A stretch of DNA of 64,000 bases from Amphritea atlantica (GTDB taxonomy: Bacteria > Pseudomonadota > Gammaproteobacteria > Pseudomonadales > Balneatricaceae), in NCBI RefSeq assembly GCF_018860855.1, contig NZ_JAHKQE010000030.1, positions 248,001 through 312,000 of the forward strand. The letters are read 5' to 3'. Both the position numbers and the translations under genes were made by a program. This document shows positions 47,065-56,208 of the stretch, piece by piece (within the stretch, counting starts at the first letter, position 1; each line of letters starts with the position of its first letter). The notes beneath the pieces were generated by a model. That model was not told the origin of the DNA. It saw only the letters and a program-made list of their open reading frames with translations, and ran no database searches.

Positions 47065-48168
47065 CTATTTAGTTGACTTAAAAAGATTTTTGATATGGCT
47101 AAGCATAGGCATAATGACCGATTTCAACTTTGGTTTATTGCTGCCGTTAAATTCGATGGGGCGGCTAACCATCATGGCTGCGATACCGATACGCGCCGTG
47201 TAGATGCCCGCCCCTACGCCCTGGCCTATTCGGGTGCTAGTCATCGTAGTTAAAGAGGCTGCGCCGAATTCACTCATCAGTTGATCCACCATAATATCGG
47301 TTGCACCAACAAAGATTAACTGGTGAATAACCTGCTTTAACAACTTATATCGGTTCGATAGTGAAGGACGAATGCCATAAACCTGCGCGACTTCATCGAT
47401 CATTTTTAGACTGCGCCACAAGGACAGCAGCATATCGAGGGAAGCCCAGGGGCTCACGGCGACCGCCGCACCGGTTTGCAAACTAAATGACGAAACGCGG
47501 CGCAGCGCTTCTTGATCTAACGGTTGCACAAATACTCGTTCGATATGCTCGATAATTTCCCGATCATTGCTATAGTCCGGTAGTTGATCGATACAACGTT
47601 GATAAAAAATAGCTTGCGGCTTATCGGCGTAGAATGTTTGTAGCTTCTGGATAAAGTGTCGTGCATCACCAAAATCATTGGCACTTGATAACCGTTGGGC
47701 ATCTCGTTGTATGTCATCTAGGGCTTGCAGATTTTCACGGTCCCCAAAGTAGCGCCATGCCAACAGGCCTCCCATCCCCGCCACTAGGGTAATTAACAGT
47801 ACAAAGGCACAGGCAACACTCCAGTGAATAGCCAATGCACTTTGAAAGACATCATAAATATCCCAGCCGATGATCACGATGACTAACACTGATAAGAGTT
47901 TGACGAAGTTCTTCAGCCCTTTTAGCGGTAATGTTTCAAGTTGAATACTGGAATATTCAGACACTCGCGGTAAACGCTCGCCGGTAGTGATGGTCTCAGG
48001 GGCGGCGGATAACCGCTCTTCATTTTCAGGAATAAAGGTTTTTGCCTGTCGTGGCTCGTTAGCAGAGGCTTCTGCTTGCCCTTCTGCATCGTCGTTGTCT
48101 ACGCTAAATTGATGACCGGTTCTACGCTCGGCGGTCTCATTATGCTGGGGATTCTTGTTCATACACAT
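47065..48168 (-). CDS. ycjF: YcjF-like DUF697 membrane protein
   Basis: A 367-residue inner-membrane protein of the YcjF/TIGR01620 family. About 90 polar N-terminal residues precede two TM helices (about 90-110 and 115-140). The C-terminal DUF697 part includes GAAVAVSPWASLDMLLSLWR, RLGQGVGAGIYTARIG-like residues and MVSRPIEF. The start overlaps ycjX by ten bases. In enterobacteria ycjX-ycjF lie in the phage-shock (psp) regulon; no psp genes are visible here. Confidence 0.88.
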   Translation of the reverse strand: MCMNKNPQHNETAERRTGHQFSVDNDDAEGQAEASANEPRQAKTFIPENEERLSAAPETITTGERLPRVSEYSSIQLETLPLKGLKNFVKLLSVLVIVIIGWDIYDVFQSALAIHWSVACAFVLLITLVAGMGGLLAWRYFGDRENLQALDDIQRDAQRLSSANDFGDARHFIQKLQTFYADKPQAIFYQRCIDQLPDYSNDREIIEHIERVFVQPLDQEALRRVSSFSLQTGAAVAVSPWASLDMLLSLWRSLKMIDEVAQVYGIRPSLSNRYKLLKQVIHQLIFVGATDIMVDQLMSEFGAASLTTMTSTRIGQGVGAGIYTARIGIAAMMVSRPIEFNGSNKPKLKSVIMPMLSHIKNLFKSTK

Positions 48169-49628
48169 TTATCTCCGATCAGAGCGTTGAGTACTGTATC
48201 GATGCGAATATGAGGAATGGCATCATCATTTTGATACGAGATCCCCTTGGGTGGGTTGAGCGGCGGGATTTTCCAGTCTAAAAAAGGAGCCCATTCGTCA
48301 CCCTCGGGAATACGGTTAGGAATTTTCGGATGAATATAGCCAATGGCCTCACCATCAGCGCCAAAACCGCTGATCCCCAATTCGTTCTCATGTCTCACTT
48401 CTTTGCTTGAACGCACCGCCGCGGTAGCTTCGCAAATCGGCTGTATGCCTTCATGCTGAGCATTGCGGTAAGCTTGTTTAACAATCACCGATAGCAATTG
48501 GCGAACCGCCTCGTGGTCTTCCGATAACACCTGATCAATTTTAGTTGCTGCAAAAACAACTTTATCGATTTTAGGACTAAACAGTTGAAATAACCGGTTG
48601 CGGCTACCGTAGGCAAAGCTATCGGTAATATTAGCCAGTGCTTGACGCATGTCGTCAATATACTCAGGTCCAGCGTTAAGGGCATTGACCACATCGACGA
48701 GCACTAACTGCCGATCAATACGACTAAAAAATGCTTTATAAAACGGCTCGACTAGCTCTTTAATATAGCGCTGATACCGCCGTTCACAGATTTTATAATA
48801 GCTGTTATTCGCAGCTGCTTTGAGCTGACCTTCGGTATAACTACCGCACTTTAATAGCGGCACAAAACATAAAACATCGAGGTCTTGTACTTTTCCCTGT
48901 ATCAGAAAACGGCCCGGCTGGATCAAGCTTAGACTTTTACTGCTGTATTTACAGGCGTTTAAAAACGCGACATAGCGTTTATTCAGCGCTTTAAGGTTGA
49001 CTTCATCGGCCTCGGCCAATGGGTCGAGGTGCTGTAGCTCCGTTAATAAATCGCCGAGCAATTCGACCCGGGGTGATTGGGTATATTGCGCGTTACATTG
49101 GGCACACCAGCGAGAATAACTCATATCCCGTAATGGTAGATCCAACAACCATTCACCAGGATAATCACGAATTTCTAAGTAGAGTGAAAACTGTTTGCGA
49201 CTAAACGGGTTAAATTTAGCGCTGCTATTTGCCAGTCTTAACTCTAGCAAACAGCCGCTGGCATCCTCGGTAGAGGCTGGCCAATGAGGCTCTGGGCTAC
49301 AAAGGCGGCGGTAAGCTTCATCGTAGGGGAACTGAGGTAGTTCCGGAGCATCTAGCGGATGGATTTTGACGCCCAATAAGCGGTCAGTCAGTACCGGCGA
49401 GAAGCCCGCTAAACTGGCTGTATCATGTTGCTGAAGTTGATTAATCAGACTGGTAATAAAGGTCGATTTACCACTCTGACTCAAGCCGGTAATACCGATG
49501 CAGAAGCGCTGATCTCGCAGTTTATCCAATTGCGCCGAGGCGCTGTTAATACCATCGTCAGCCAAGTCGATAACGGCTTTTAATGGTTTTTTGAAAACGC
49601 TGGATACTAATCCGTCAGAGTCTTTCAT
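48159..49628 (-). CDS. ycjX: YcjX-like P-loop GTPase (DUF463)
   Basis: A 489-residue stress-associated GTPase-like protein. The P-loop is GITGLSQSGKSTF; further family stretches are LEIRDYPGEWLLDLPL, VDVVNALNAGPEYIDDM and FAATKIDQVL. It is followed by ycjF in an overlapping pair. The function of the family is unknown beyond co-expression with envelope stress genes in other bacteria. Confidence 0.92.
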   Translation of the reverse strand: MKDSDGLVSSVFKKPLKAVIDLADDGINSASAQLDKLRDQRFCIGITGLSQSGKSTFITSLINQLQQHDTASLAGFSPVLTDRLLGVKIHPLDAPELPQFPYDEAYRRLCSPEPHWPASTEDASGCLLELRLANSSAKFNPFSRKQFSLYLEIRDYPGEWLLDLPLRDMSYSRWCAQCNAQYTQSPRVELLGDLLTELQHLDPLAEADEVNLKALNKRYVAFLNACKYSSKSLSLIQPGRFLIQGKVQDLDVLCFVPLLKCGSYTEGQLKAAANNSYYKICERRYQRYIKELVEPFYKAFFSRIDRQLVLVDVVNALNAGPEYIDDMRQALANITDSFAYGSRNRLFQLFSPKIDKVVFAATKIDQVLSEDHEAVRQLLSVIVKQAYRNAQHEGIQPICEATAAVRSSKEVRHENELGISGFGADGEAIGYIHPKIPNRIPEGDEWAPFLDWKIPPLNPPKGISYQNDDAIPHIRIDTVLNALIGDKCV

Positions 49629-49753
49629 TCGATCCTTAATGTTATGCTTAGATGCTTATTTGCACCTATTGAGTTATGTTATGTAAGCTGTACGCCTATT
49701 TCAACAACCTTGAATTATCACTCTTTTTGAGTTTGTACCACATCAAATATCAG

Positions 49754-50725
49754 TTAGGCTGAAGAATGCTCGATCAATATCTCTAAATGCTGATCAGTGA
49801 TGCCTGTGGCCAATAGGTCTGCCACCGTGATGATACGGGCAGGATCGTGCAATTCGTTAATCCAGGCGCGCGGCATGGCGTCATAACCCCAGAAAGCACC
49901 GGCAATTTGTCCATATATTGCGCCAATGGTATCCGCATCATCGCCTAAATTAACGGCCAGTTTAGCACCTTCTTCAAAGCTCGAAGCGTTATAAAAGGCC
50001 CACAATGCAGCCTCTAGCGAAGTAACCACATAACCACTTGAGACCACTTGTGATTCATCTAGCTGACTATATGAGCCCTGAGTAACAGCAGCCACTTCGT
50101 ACTCTAATGTCTCTGCAAAATAGGCGGCAATCGCTGCGGGCGAAAGCACTTCGTTTTTGTCATCACTATTGAGCGCGCGGATCAGTATAAAAGTGAACAC
50201 CCTATTAGCATCAATGCAGCGGCGGTCACTATGGGTGAGTGCCGCGTTGTCAGCCGCGGCGCTGATTGCCCTATCCAAATGCGCATGAAATTTAATAACC
50301 ACAGGCGCCAAGCGCATCAATGCGCCATTGCCCGCGCTATCGACATCATCGGGATGAATTTCCCGACTCAAATCAACCCCTTCACGCTCGAAACGCTGAA
50401 TCGCTCTTTGTGTTTGGAAACCGATATCAAAACAGCGGCCGGTACTCGACATATAGCCATCGCGAAACCAGCGTTGATAGCGTTGCATCTGATCTTCAGG
50501 GTCATGTTGGTTGCAGTGTATTAAGCTTGCCCCTGAACATAGCGCCATGGAGGTATCGTCTGTCCAATAGCCCGCTTTCAGGTTATGCGGTCCACCGGCG
50601 CGATACCCTTCAATCGGTTCAAAAGAACCCCGTGGCATGAATTCAACAGCGGCGCCGAGAGCGTCCCCCACAGCTAACCCAACCAGCATGCCTCTTAATT
50701 TATCTAAACGCTTATCTAAGGACAT
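49754..50725 (-). CDS. ADP-ribosylglycohydrolase family protein
   Basis: A 323-residue DraG/ARH-like hydrolase expected to remove ADP-ribose from a protein or nucleotide. Metal-binding motifs are GLAVGDALGAAVEF, YWTDDTSMALCSG and GDDADTIGAIYGQIAGA, with the aspartates in the right places. An AGGGAAA ribosome site precedes the ATG. No ADP-ribosyltransferase is visible nearby, so the target is unknown. Confidence 0.92.
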   Translation of the reverse strand: MSLDKRLDKLRGMLVGLAVGDALGAAVEFMPRGSFEPIEGYRAGGPHNLKAGYWTDDTSMALCSGASLIHCNQHDPEDQMQRYQRWFRDGYMSSTGRCFDIGFQTQRAIQRFEREGVDLSREIHPDDVDSAGNGALMRLAPVVIKFHAHLDRAISAAADNAALTHSDRRCIDANRVFTFILIRALNSDDKNEVLSPAAIAAYFAETLEYEVAAVTQGSYSQLDESQVVSSGYVVTSLEAALWAFYNASSFEEGAKLAVNLGDDADTIGAIYGQIAGAFWGYDAMPRAWINELHDPARIITVADLLATGITDQHLEILIEHSSA

Positions 50726-50727
50726 CT

Positions 50728-50892
50728 CTATTTCCCTTTGTGACTGACCGCTACATTGTCGTTATGGTTGCCTTCACGCCATTTGACAGCAGAGGTCACC
50801 GTATCATCCTGTTGAATATCGGTTAGATATTCAACATCCCGACAAAAACGAGAGGCCGTTTCAATTAACGGTTGCTGCCAATGACCTTGCTC
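50728..50892 (-). other. In-frame open stretch after the DUF3465 stop codon
   Basis: Directly after the TGA of the cold-shock/DUF3465 gene the same frame stays open for 54 codons to a TAG just before the glycohydrolase gene. The encoded sequence (GHWQQPLIETASRF, REGNHNDNVAV) looks protein-like but has no start codon. It may be a remnant of a longer C-terminus, a readthrough extension, or chance. Confidence 0.3.
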
Positions 50893-51636
50893 TCAACGAT
50901 ATCGCTGTCCTCGGTGTTCGAGCCATCCGTCGATATGCCGCCCTGAAGGATCATGGTGGGTCCAATGGATCACACCGCCTTGTTTATTCCATTCATATTC
51001 ACCGTTAAAACTAACGCTATCACCTGCTTGCAGCCCGTTTATCCGTGGTGCTAAATCGATATTATGGGCGACGAGCACGGTAATACCCGAGGGCAATCTA
51101 AGGATAAACCGCTGATGTTGGCTGCCCTGTCGGTCATCTGACAATGTTTTGCTGACAATACCGGTACCACGAACCTGTAAATTACTTTGCTGATTGTGAT
51201 AAGCCTGCTGAATAATGCTGTCGCTGGGCTGAGTCTTTGGGGCGAAACCGGTCGATACATTATGCGGTAGTGATTGATAGGCCGTCGATAGCAGTCCCGC
51301 GACAATGACCAGCGCCACGATCAGTTTGAGTGTTAACTTTCTTGGCCGTTGCTGGCGCAGTGCTGTTTGGCTGTGTTTATTTGCCGCAGGTCTTGTTGTT
51401 TTGCTCGCTGGATTAGCGGCTTGCCCAAGCCCTTCTATCCGAACATCAGCCGCTCGAAAACGCCCTTGGCTATCTTGCATTGGTTGAAAGTGGATGATAT
51501 CGCCAACATGAGGTTGGCGAGAGATTCGCCCGAAGTCACGGATATGCACAAACACATCAGGGCCATCTTTACGCTTGATAAAGCCATAGCCTTTGTCATT
51601 TTTCCAGACCGCTAATGTCCCTGACTGTTGCTGCAT
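50893..51636 (-). CDS. Cold-shock domain / TM / DUF3465 fusion protein
   Basis: A 247-residue protein with three parts: a cold-shock domain (residues 1-70; GTLAVWKNDKGYGFIKRK, DVFVHIRDF), a basic linker with a TM helix (about 98-118, LKLIVALVIVAGLLSTAY), and a C-terminal DUF3465 domain (RFILRLPSGITVLVAHNID, GEYEWNKQGGVIHWTHHDP). With one helix and the nucleic-acid-binding part inside, DUF3465 should be periplasmic. The arrangement suggests membrane-tethered RNA or ssDNA binding, which is inference. Confidence 0.85.
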   Translation of the reverse strand: MQQQSGTLAVWKNDKGYGFIKRKDGPDVFVHIRDFGRISRQPHVGDIIHFQPMQDSQGRFRAADVRIEGLGQAANPASKTTRPAANKHSQTALRQQRPRKLTLKLIVALVIVAGLLSTAYQSLPHNVSTGFAPKTQPSDSIIQQAYHNQQSNLQVRGTGIVSKTLSDDRQGSQHQRFILRLPSGITVLVAHNIDLAPRINGLQAGDSVSFNGEYEWNKQGGVIHWTHHDPSGRHIDGWLEHRGQRYR

Positions 51637-51675
51637 AAGTGGTCATCTCCCTGAATTGCCATTGATCTAAGGTGA

Positions 51676-53118
51676 TCAGCGGGTAATTGGGATCTGCATA
51701 TGAAAGGTTGACCCTACGGCTGGGTCAGAAGTCACGGCCATATGCCCCTGGTGCTGCTCAGTGATGATGTAATATGAGAACGACAAGTGCTCTCCAGTAT
51801 CAAAATCTTCAGCAGGTTGAGTGTTACTGAAAAACGGTTCAAACAGACTCATCTGCTCTTCGCTGGTCAGACCGACACCATTATGCTGGATCTTAATCCA
51901 CATATTGTCATAGCTCTCTGACAGAATAATCTTGATAGTCGGCTCAAAGCCTTCAGTGCCAATCTTTTTCTGCAAGGCTGCACAAGCATGCCGAAACAGA
52001 CTGAGAAATACCTGTTGTAGCTCGGTGATATAACAGGGCACTTGCGGTAAGCCTTTCTCAACCTGCCACTCGAGCTTTACCTGATTAAACATCAGTCCAT
52101 CCGATACCGAGATCACCTCTTTACCTAGGTTAACGGTATGCTCCATCACATCAACGATATCAGCCATCTGCTTTTCGCTATTGCGATTACGGGCAAAGGT
52201 CAGCAGGTTGTGAATGATCTTAGCAACCTGATCCCCTTTGTCGGACATATCGCTATAGATTGACTCTAACAGCGGTGTTTTATCACCAGCCTTCTGACTG
52301 TCAGCCATGATGTTTTTAAACCGTTTTAGGTCCATCAGAATGGCTTGCAGTGGAATATTAATATCGTGGGCCATCGATGACGCCAGCTCACCCATAAATG
52401 ACATTTTATCATTGTGGATTAGCAGGTTTTCTGCAGTTGTTTCTTTCGAGACATCATCCACCAGAATAACAACACCGGGCTCTGGGCCTTGCAGCGGGTA
52501 GATCGTTATATCGAAGTGGGACAGACTACGTAAACTCTGTTTTAAGTGGATAATTTTGTTCTGTTCGATCGCCTGCTGAATATGTTCAGGGACAATCGTC
52601 ATGGTGGGATAGGCTTCCCACAGTGTCTTGCCGAGCGCTTTCTCTGACGGTACGCCGGACAGCTCTTCTACCCGTTTATTCCACTGAGTCACCTGCCCAT
52701 CTTTATTCAACCCCACCAGCATCAGCGGCATAGAGGTGAGAATATCTTTGACATACAACTCAGAGCTACGCAATTGATTCGCTGTGATAACGTGTTGCGC
52801 TACTTCGGATTCTAACAACTGATTGCTTTGTATTAACTTACGGTTCGACTCTTCAACGGCCGCGGTGCGCTCTTTGACCCGTTGTTCTAACTCATTTTTA
52901 ATCGTTGTTAACTCGCGGTTCGCCCGATGTGCTCGGCGGCTATAGATCAACAGGTAGATGGCGGTGATTGATAGAATGATAATCAGGCTTGCGCTACTGA
53001 AATTCGCGAGGTGTTGCCACTTGGTTCTACCGCTTTCATCTTTAAACCAATCAACGGCGGCGGCAGCCCATGGGCTCTGTAAGCAGAGTACGAGTACAAT
53101 AAATACGTATTTAATCAT
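51676..53118 (-). CDS. PAS-containing histidine kinase with a degenerate ATPase domain
   Basis: A 480-residue membrane protein: possible signal peptide (1-20), a TM helix at about 43-60, a coiled coil, a PAS domain (MLVGLNKDGQVTQWNKRVEE) and a HisKA-type H-box SSMAHDINIPLQAILMDL. The ATP-binding part is unusual: the N-box reads FLSLFRHACAAL with His where the essential Asn should be, the G1 box is QHNGVGL instead of DxGxG, and the G2 glycine string is lost (GEHLSFSYYI). It may not phosphorylate itself. No regulator lies beside it. Confidence 0.87.
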   Translation of the reverse strand: MIKYVFIVLVLCLQSPWAAAAVDWFKDESGRTKWQHLANFSSASLIIILSITAIYLLIYSRRAHRANRELTTIKNELEQRVKERTAAVEESNRKLIQSNQLLESEVAQHVITANQLRSSELYVKDILTSMPLMLVGLNKDGQVTQWNKRVEELSGVPSEKALGKTLWEAYPTMTIVPEHIQQAIEQNKIIHLKQSLRSLSHFDITIYPLQGPEPGVVILVDDVSKETTAENLLIHNDKMSFMGELASSMAHDINIPLQAILMDLKRFKNIMADSQKAGDKTPLLESIYSDMSDKGDQVAKIIHNLLTFARNRNSEKQMADIVDVMEHTVNLGKEVISVSDGLMFNQVKLEWQVEKGLPQVPCYITELQQVFLSLFRHACAALQKKIGTEGFEPTIKIILSESYDNMWIKIQHNGVGLTSEEQMSLFEPFFSNTQPAEDFDTGEHLSFSYYIITEQHQGHMAVTSDPAVGSTFHMQIPITR

Positions 53119-53581
53119 ATGAGTGTATTAACTAATCCGGATGAATAACAAAAAACTGTGTCGCTGTTCGGTTATAGCGGTCTTAATCAGAGCAGAGCCG
53201 AAGTAAATAACTTTAACGCATCAGTCAGCTTACCTGCATGCTATTAGAGTGATTTTATAAGCTTAGTTTCAATTTAGTTCTATTCTATAGGAATTGGCGC
53301 TAGTTTCGCTATGTTTATAACGCTTTATCGACGTCGATGGTTGCTGTATTGACGCCGCACTGAAGCACTCGGCTAATCATTCTACAATGACTTGAAACCG
53401 AGCGCAGGATTACCGCTCAACCGTATCCAATCGCGGCACCGATATCGGGTAGATAAAACGGCAACACAACGGACGCCCCACTCGCTCGACTCTCTATCAA
53501 TACACGGTTTAATCATTGATCGGTTATCTATCTGCCGCTAACAGAATCAGCTTAATGTATTGCTTGTATAAAGAGATTTAA
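53119..53581. other. Noncoding region between the kinase and the LysR gene
   Basis: About 460 bases upstream of the kinase gene. I see no gene, repeat or clear promoter. Confidence 0.45.
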
Positions 53582-54538
53582 TTATTTGTTTTTATTGCCA
53601 ATAAACATCTGCTCAAACTGTTTTATGTTTTGCTGAATATAATCGAGGAAAGCCTGCATGGCAGGGGTTGGATGCTTCGCCTGAGGGTGAACTACGCAGA
53701 AGCTACGGCGCAGTGGAAAGCCGTCTAGATTAACGATTTTTAAACGCCCCAGTTGCAATTCAGAACCAATACTCAGCTTGGGCAGTACCGCGACACCGAG
53801 TCCGGCGATCACTGCGTGTTTTACCGCATCATTAGAGCCAATTTCCATACTCGGAGTAAAACGTAAACGGCGTTCTTGGCAATGCTGTTCTAATGCTAAT
53901 CGACTACCTGAACCCGATTCTCGAACCAGTAAATGACTATTGAGAAACAGCTGTGGGCTCAGCTCGGCAGGACTGAGATCCAGTAACGGATGTCCATCAG
54001 GCACGACAGGCACCAGTTCGTTGTCCAAAAATGGGAGTGACACCAACGGCTTATCAATCGGCACCATACCCATGATCACCAGATCATCATTATTTTCATT
54101 CAACCGTTGTAACGCAGTCGCGCGGTTGACCACCCTAACCCGTACACTGACATGCGGATGCAGATCGAGAAAAGCGCGCAATAGATAGGGCACCATATAT
54201 TGCGCTGTATTAACCGCCACCAGCTTTAACTCCCCTGCTACATTGCCCTTCAGCGCTCCGAGATCGGTTTGCAAGTCGGCTAGTTCGATAAATATCCGGT
54301 TAATACTCTCTGACAATCGCTCACCTGCTGCAGTACAGAACAATCGCCTACCGACATATTCAAACAGTGGCTGATCTAACGCTTGCTCCAATTGGCGCAT
54401 CTGACTACTGACTGCTGGCTGAGTCAACCCCAGCAACTCTCCTGCCTTACTGTAACTCTGTCGTTCATAAACGGCTTTAAACACCTGAAGCTGACGAAAA
54501 GTCAGACGAGTGGCGATATTTTTGATGGTTAATGGCAC
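53582..54538 (-). CDS. pycR: LysR-type regulator divergent from pyruvate carboxylase (PycR-like)
   Basis: A 318-residue LysR regulator with an N-terminal winged helix (LTFRQLQVFKAVYERQSYSK, LTQPAVSSQMRQLEQ) and a CbbR-like effector domain (LLVRESGSGSRLALEQHC). It is transcribed away from pycA, matching the pycR-pycA-pycB layout of Pseudomonas aeruginosa. GTG start with AAAGGAA upstream. A perfect 13-base dyad lies 19 bases before its start codon and may be its own operator. Confidence 0.85.
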   Translation of the reverse strand: MPLTIKNIATRLTFRQLQVFKAVYERQSYSKAGELLGLTQPAVSSQMRQLEQALDQPLFEYVGRRLFCTAAGERLSESINRIFIELADLQTDLGALKGNVAGELKLVAVNTAQYMVPYLLRAFLDLHPHVSVRVRVVNRATALQRLNENNDDLVIMGMVPIDKPLVSLPFLDNELVPVVPDGHPLLDLSPAELSPQLFLNSHLLVRESGSGSRLALEQHCQERRLRFTPSMEIGSNDAVKHAVIAGLGVAVLPKLSIGSELQLGRLKIVNLDGFPLRRSFCVVHPQAKHPTPAMQAFLDYIQQNIKQFEQMFIGNKNK

Positions 54539-54556
54539 TTTATTTTGTTCCTTTGT

Positions 54557-54588
54557 GTTTATCTATAAGTAATACCTTATAGATAAAC
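54557..54588. promoter_or_regulatory. 13-base perfect dyad in the pycR-pycA intergenic region
   Basis: GTTTATCTATAAG (54557-54569) and CTTATAGATAAAC (54576-54588) are exact reverse complements with a TAATAC spacer. LysR regulators bind such dyads between divergent genes, usually repressing themselves and activating the other side. The position near the pycR ribosome site fits autorepression. Confidence 0.7.
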
Positions 54589-54701
54589 TAAGAAATATCA
54601 ATTTCTCCTTATCAAAGAAATTAACTAAGCTCTGTTTATATTCTTAAGGCAAACAGTCTACGGAAAAGGTTCATGCCTTCCATAAGACAAAGGAGAGTTT
54701 C

Positions 54702-56132
54702 ATGACCGATAAAGTACTGATTAAAAAAGTACTGATCGCCAACCGAGGAGAGATTGCGGTACGTATTATCCGCGCTTGCGCCGAATCAGGCATCCGCTCT
54801 GTGGCGATCTATACTGAACCTGATCGTTATGCCCTGCATGTAAAGCGGGCCGATGAAGCCTATTCACTCGGTGAGGACCCATTAGCGGGCTACCTTGATC
54901 CACAATGCATCGTTAACTTAGCGCTCGAAACCGGCTGTGATGCTATTCACCCAGGTTATGGCTTCCTATCCGAAAATGCCGAATTTGCTCGACTGTGCGA
55001 ACAGCAAGGCATCGCTTTTATCGGACCAAAGTCCGCTGTTATTCATAACATGGGCGATAAAACCCAAGCCCGTGATTCGATGCGTGCAGCTGGAGTGCCT
55101 ATCACACCGGGATCTGACGGTAATCTAGCCGATGTTGAGGAAGCCTTAGCCTTGGCAGACGAAATTGGATATCCAGTCATGGTTAAAGCCACCTCTGGTG
55201 GCGGCGGTCGAGGTATTCGTCGCTGTGATACTCCGCAAGAACTGAAACTTCAGTATCCACGGGTTATTTCCGAAGCAACGAAAGCCTTTGGTTCAGCTGA
55301 AGTCTTTATGGAAAAGTGCATCGTCAACCCACGCCACATCGAAGTCCAGATTTTAGCCGACAGCCAAGGCAACGTAATTCACCTCTATGAACGGGACTGT
55401 TCGATTCAACGACGCAACCAAAAACTGATCGAAATTGCCCCAAGCCCTCAATTAACCCCAGAGCAGCGCCAATATATCGGCGGATTAGCGGTAAAAGCGG
55501 CAGAAGCTGTGGGTTATGAAAATGCAGGTACTGTAGAGTTTCTGCTCACCGGTAATCAGGTGTATTTCATGGAGATGAATACCCGAGTGCAGGTGGAACA
55601 TACCATTACTGAGCAGATTACCGGCGTCGATATTGTGCGTGAACAGTTGCGTATCGCATCAGGATTCCCCCTGAGTTATCGCCAAGAGGATATCTCTTAT
55701 CGCGGTTATGCGCTGCAATTCAGAATTAACGCTGAAGACCCCAAGAATGATTTTCTGCCCAGCTTTGGCCGTATCTCTCACTACTACGCACCCGGCGGCC
55801 CCGGCGTTCGTGTCGATACCGCCATCTATACCGGTTATGAAATACCCCCCTATTACGACTCCATGTGTCTTAAATTGGTGGTCTGGGCGTTAACCTGGGA
55901 GGAAGTGGTCGCCCGTGGTCAGCGAGCGCTAGATGATATGCGTCTGCACGGCATTAAAACGACCGCTAACTACTACCAACAGATCTTGCAGCACCCTGAC
56001 TTTCAAGCGGCAAACTTTAATACCAGTTTCGTACCGGATCACCCGGAACTATTGAACTATTCCGACAAACGCCACCCGAGCCAGATGGCCCTTGCGGTTG
56101 CAGCGGCCATTGCCGCGTACGCGGGCTGGTAA
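54702..56132 (+). CDS. pycA: Pyruvate carboxylase subunit A (biotin carboxylase)
   Basis: A 476-residue ATP-grasp biotin carboxylase that carboxylates the biotin of subunit B. Motifs: KVLIANRGEIAVRIIRACAE, HPGYGFLSENAEFA, the glycine-rich ATP loop KATSGGGGRGIR, and MEMNTRVQVEHTITEQITG. A homologous AccC acts in fatty-acid synthesis, but the partner gene and divergent LysR point to the two-subunit pyruvate carboxylase. AGGAG ribosome site. Confidence 0.92.
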   Translation: MTDKVLIKKVLIANRGEIAVRIIRACAESGIRSVAIYTEPDRYALHVKRADEAYSLGEDPLAGYLDPQCIVNLALETGCDAIHPGYGFLSENAEFARLCEQQGIAFIGPKSAVIHNMGDKTQARDSMRAAGVPITPGSDGNLADVEEALALADEIGYPVMVKATSGGGGRGIRRCDTPQELKLQYPRVISEATKAFGSAEVFMEKCIVNPRHIEVQILADSQGNVIHLYERDCSIQRRNQKLIEIAPSPQLTPEQRQYIGGLAVKAAEAVGYENAGTVEFLLTGNQVYFMEMNTRVQVEHTITEQITGVDIVREQLRIASGFPLSYRQEDISYRGYALQFRINAEDPKNDFLPSFGRISHYYAPGGPGVRVDTAIYTGYEIPPYYDSMCLKLVVWALTWEEVVARGQRALDDMRLHGIKTTANYYQQILQHPDFQAANFNTSFVPDHPELLNYSDKRHPSQMALAVAAAIAAYAGW

Positions 56133-56208
56133 GCCAACCAAGCCAAGCGGTTTTGTTGTAGAACATGAATTGAAACCAACGACCCAGGTCGTTGTAGGAG
56201 AAAATATT

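Noticed and set aside
56092-56208. Longer N-terminus for pycB
   Set aside because: The extension overlaps pycA and is arginine/proline-rich without homology; the GTG at 56209 has a good ribosome site.
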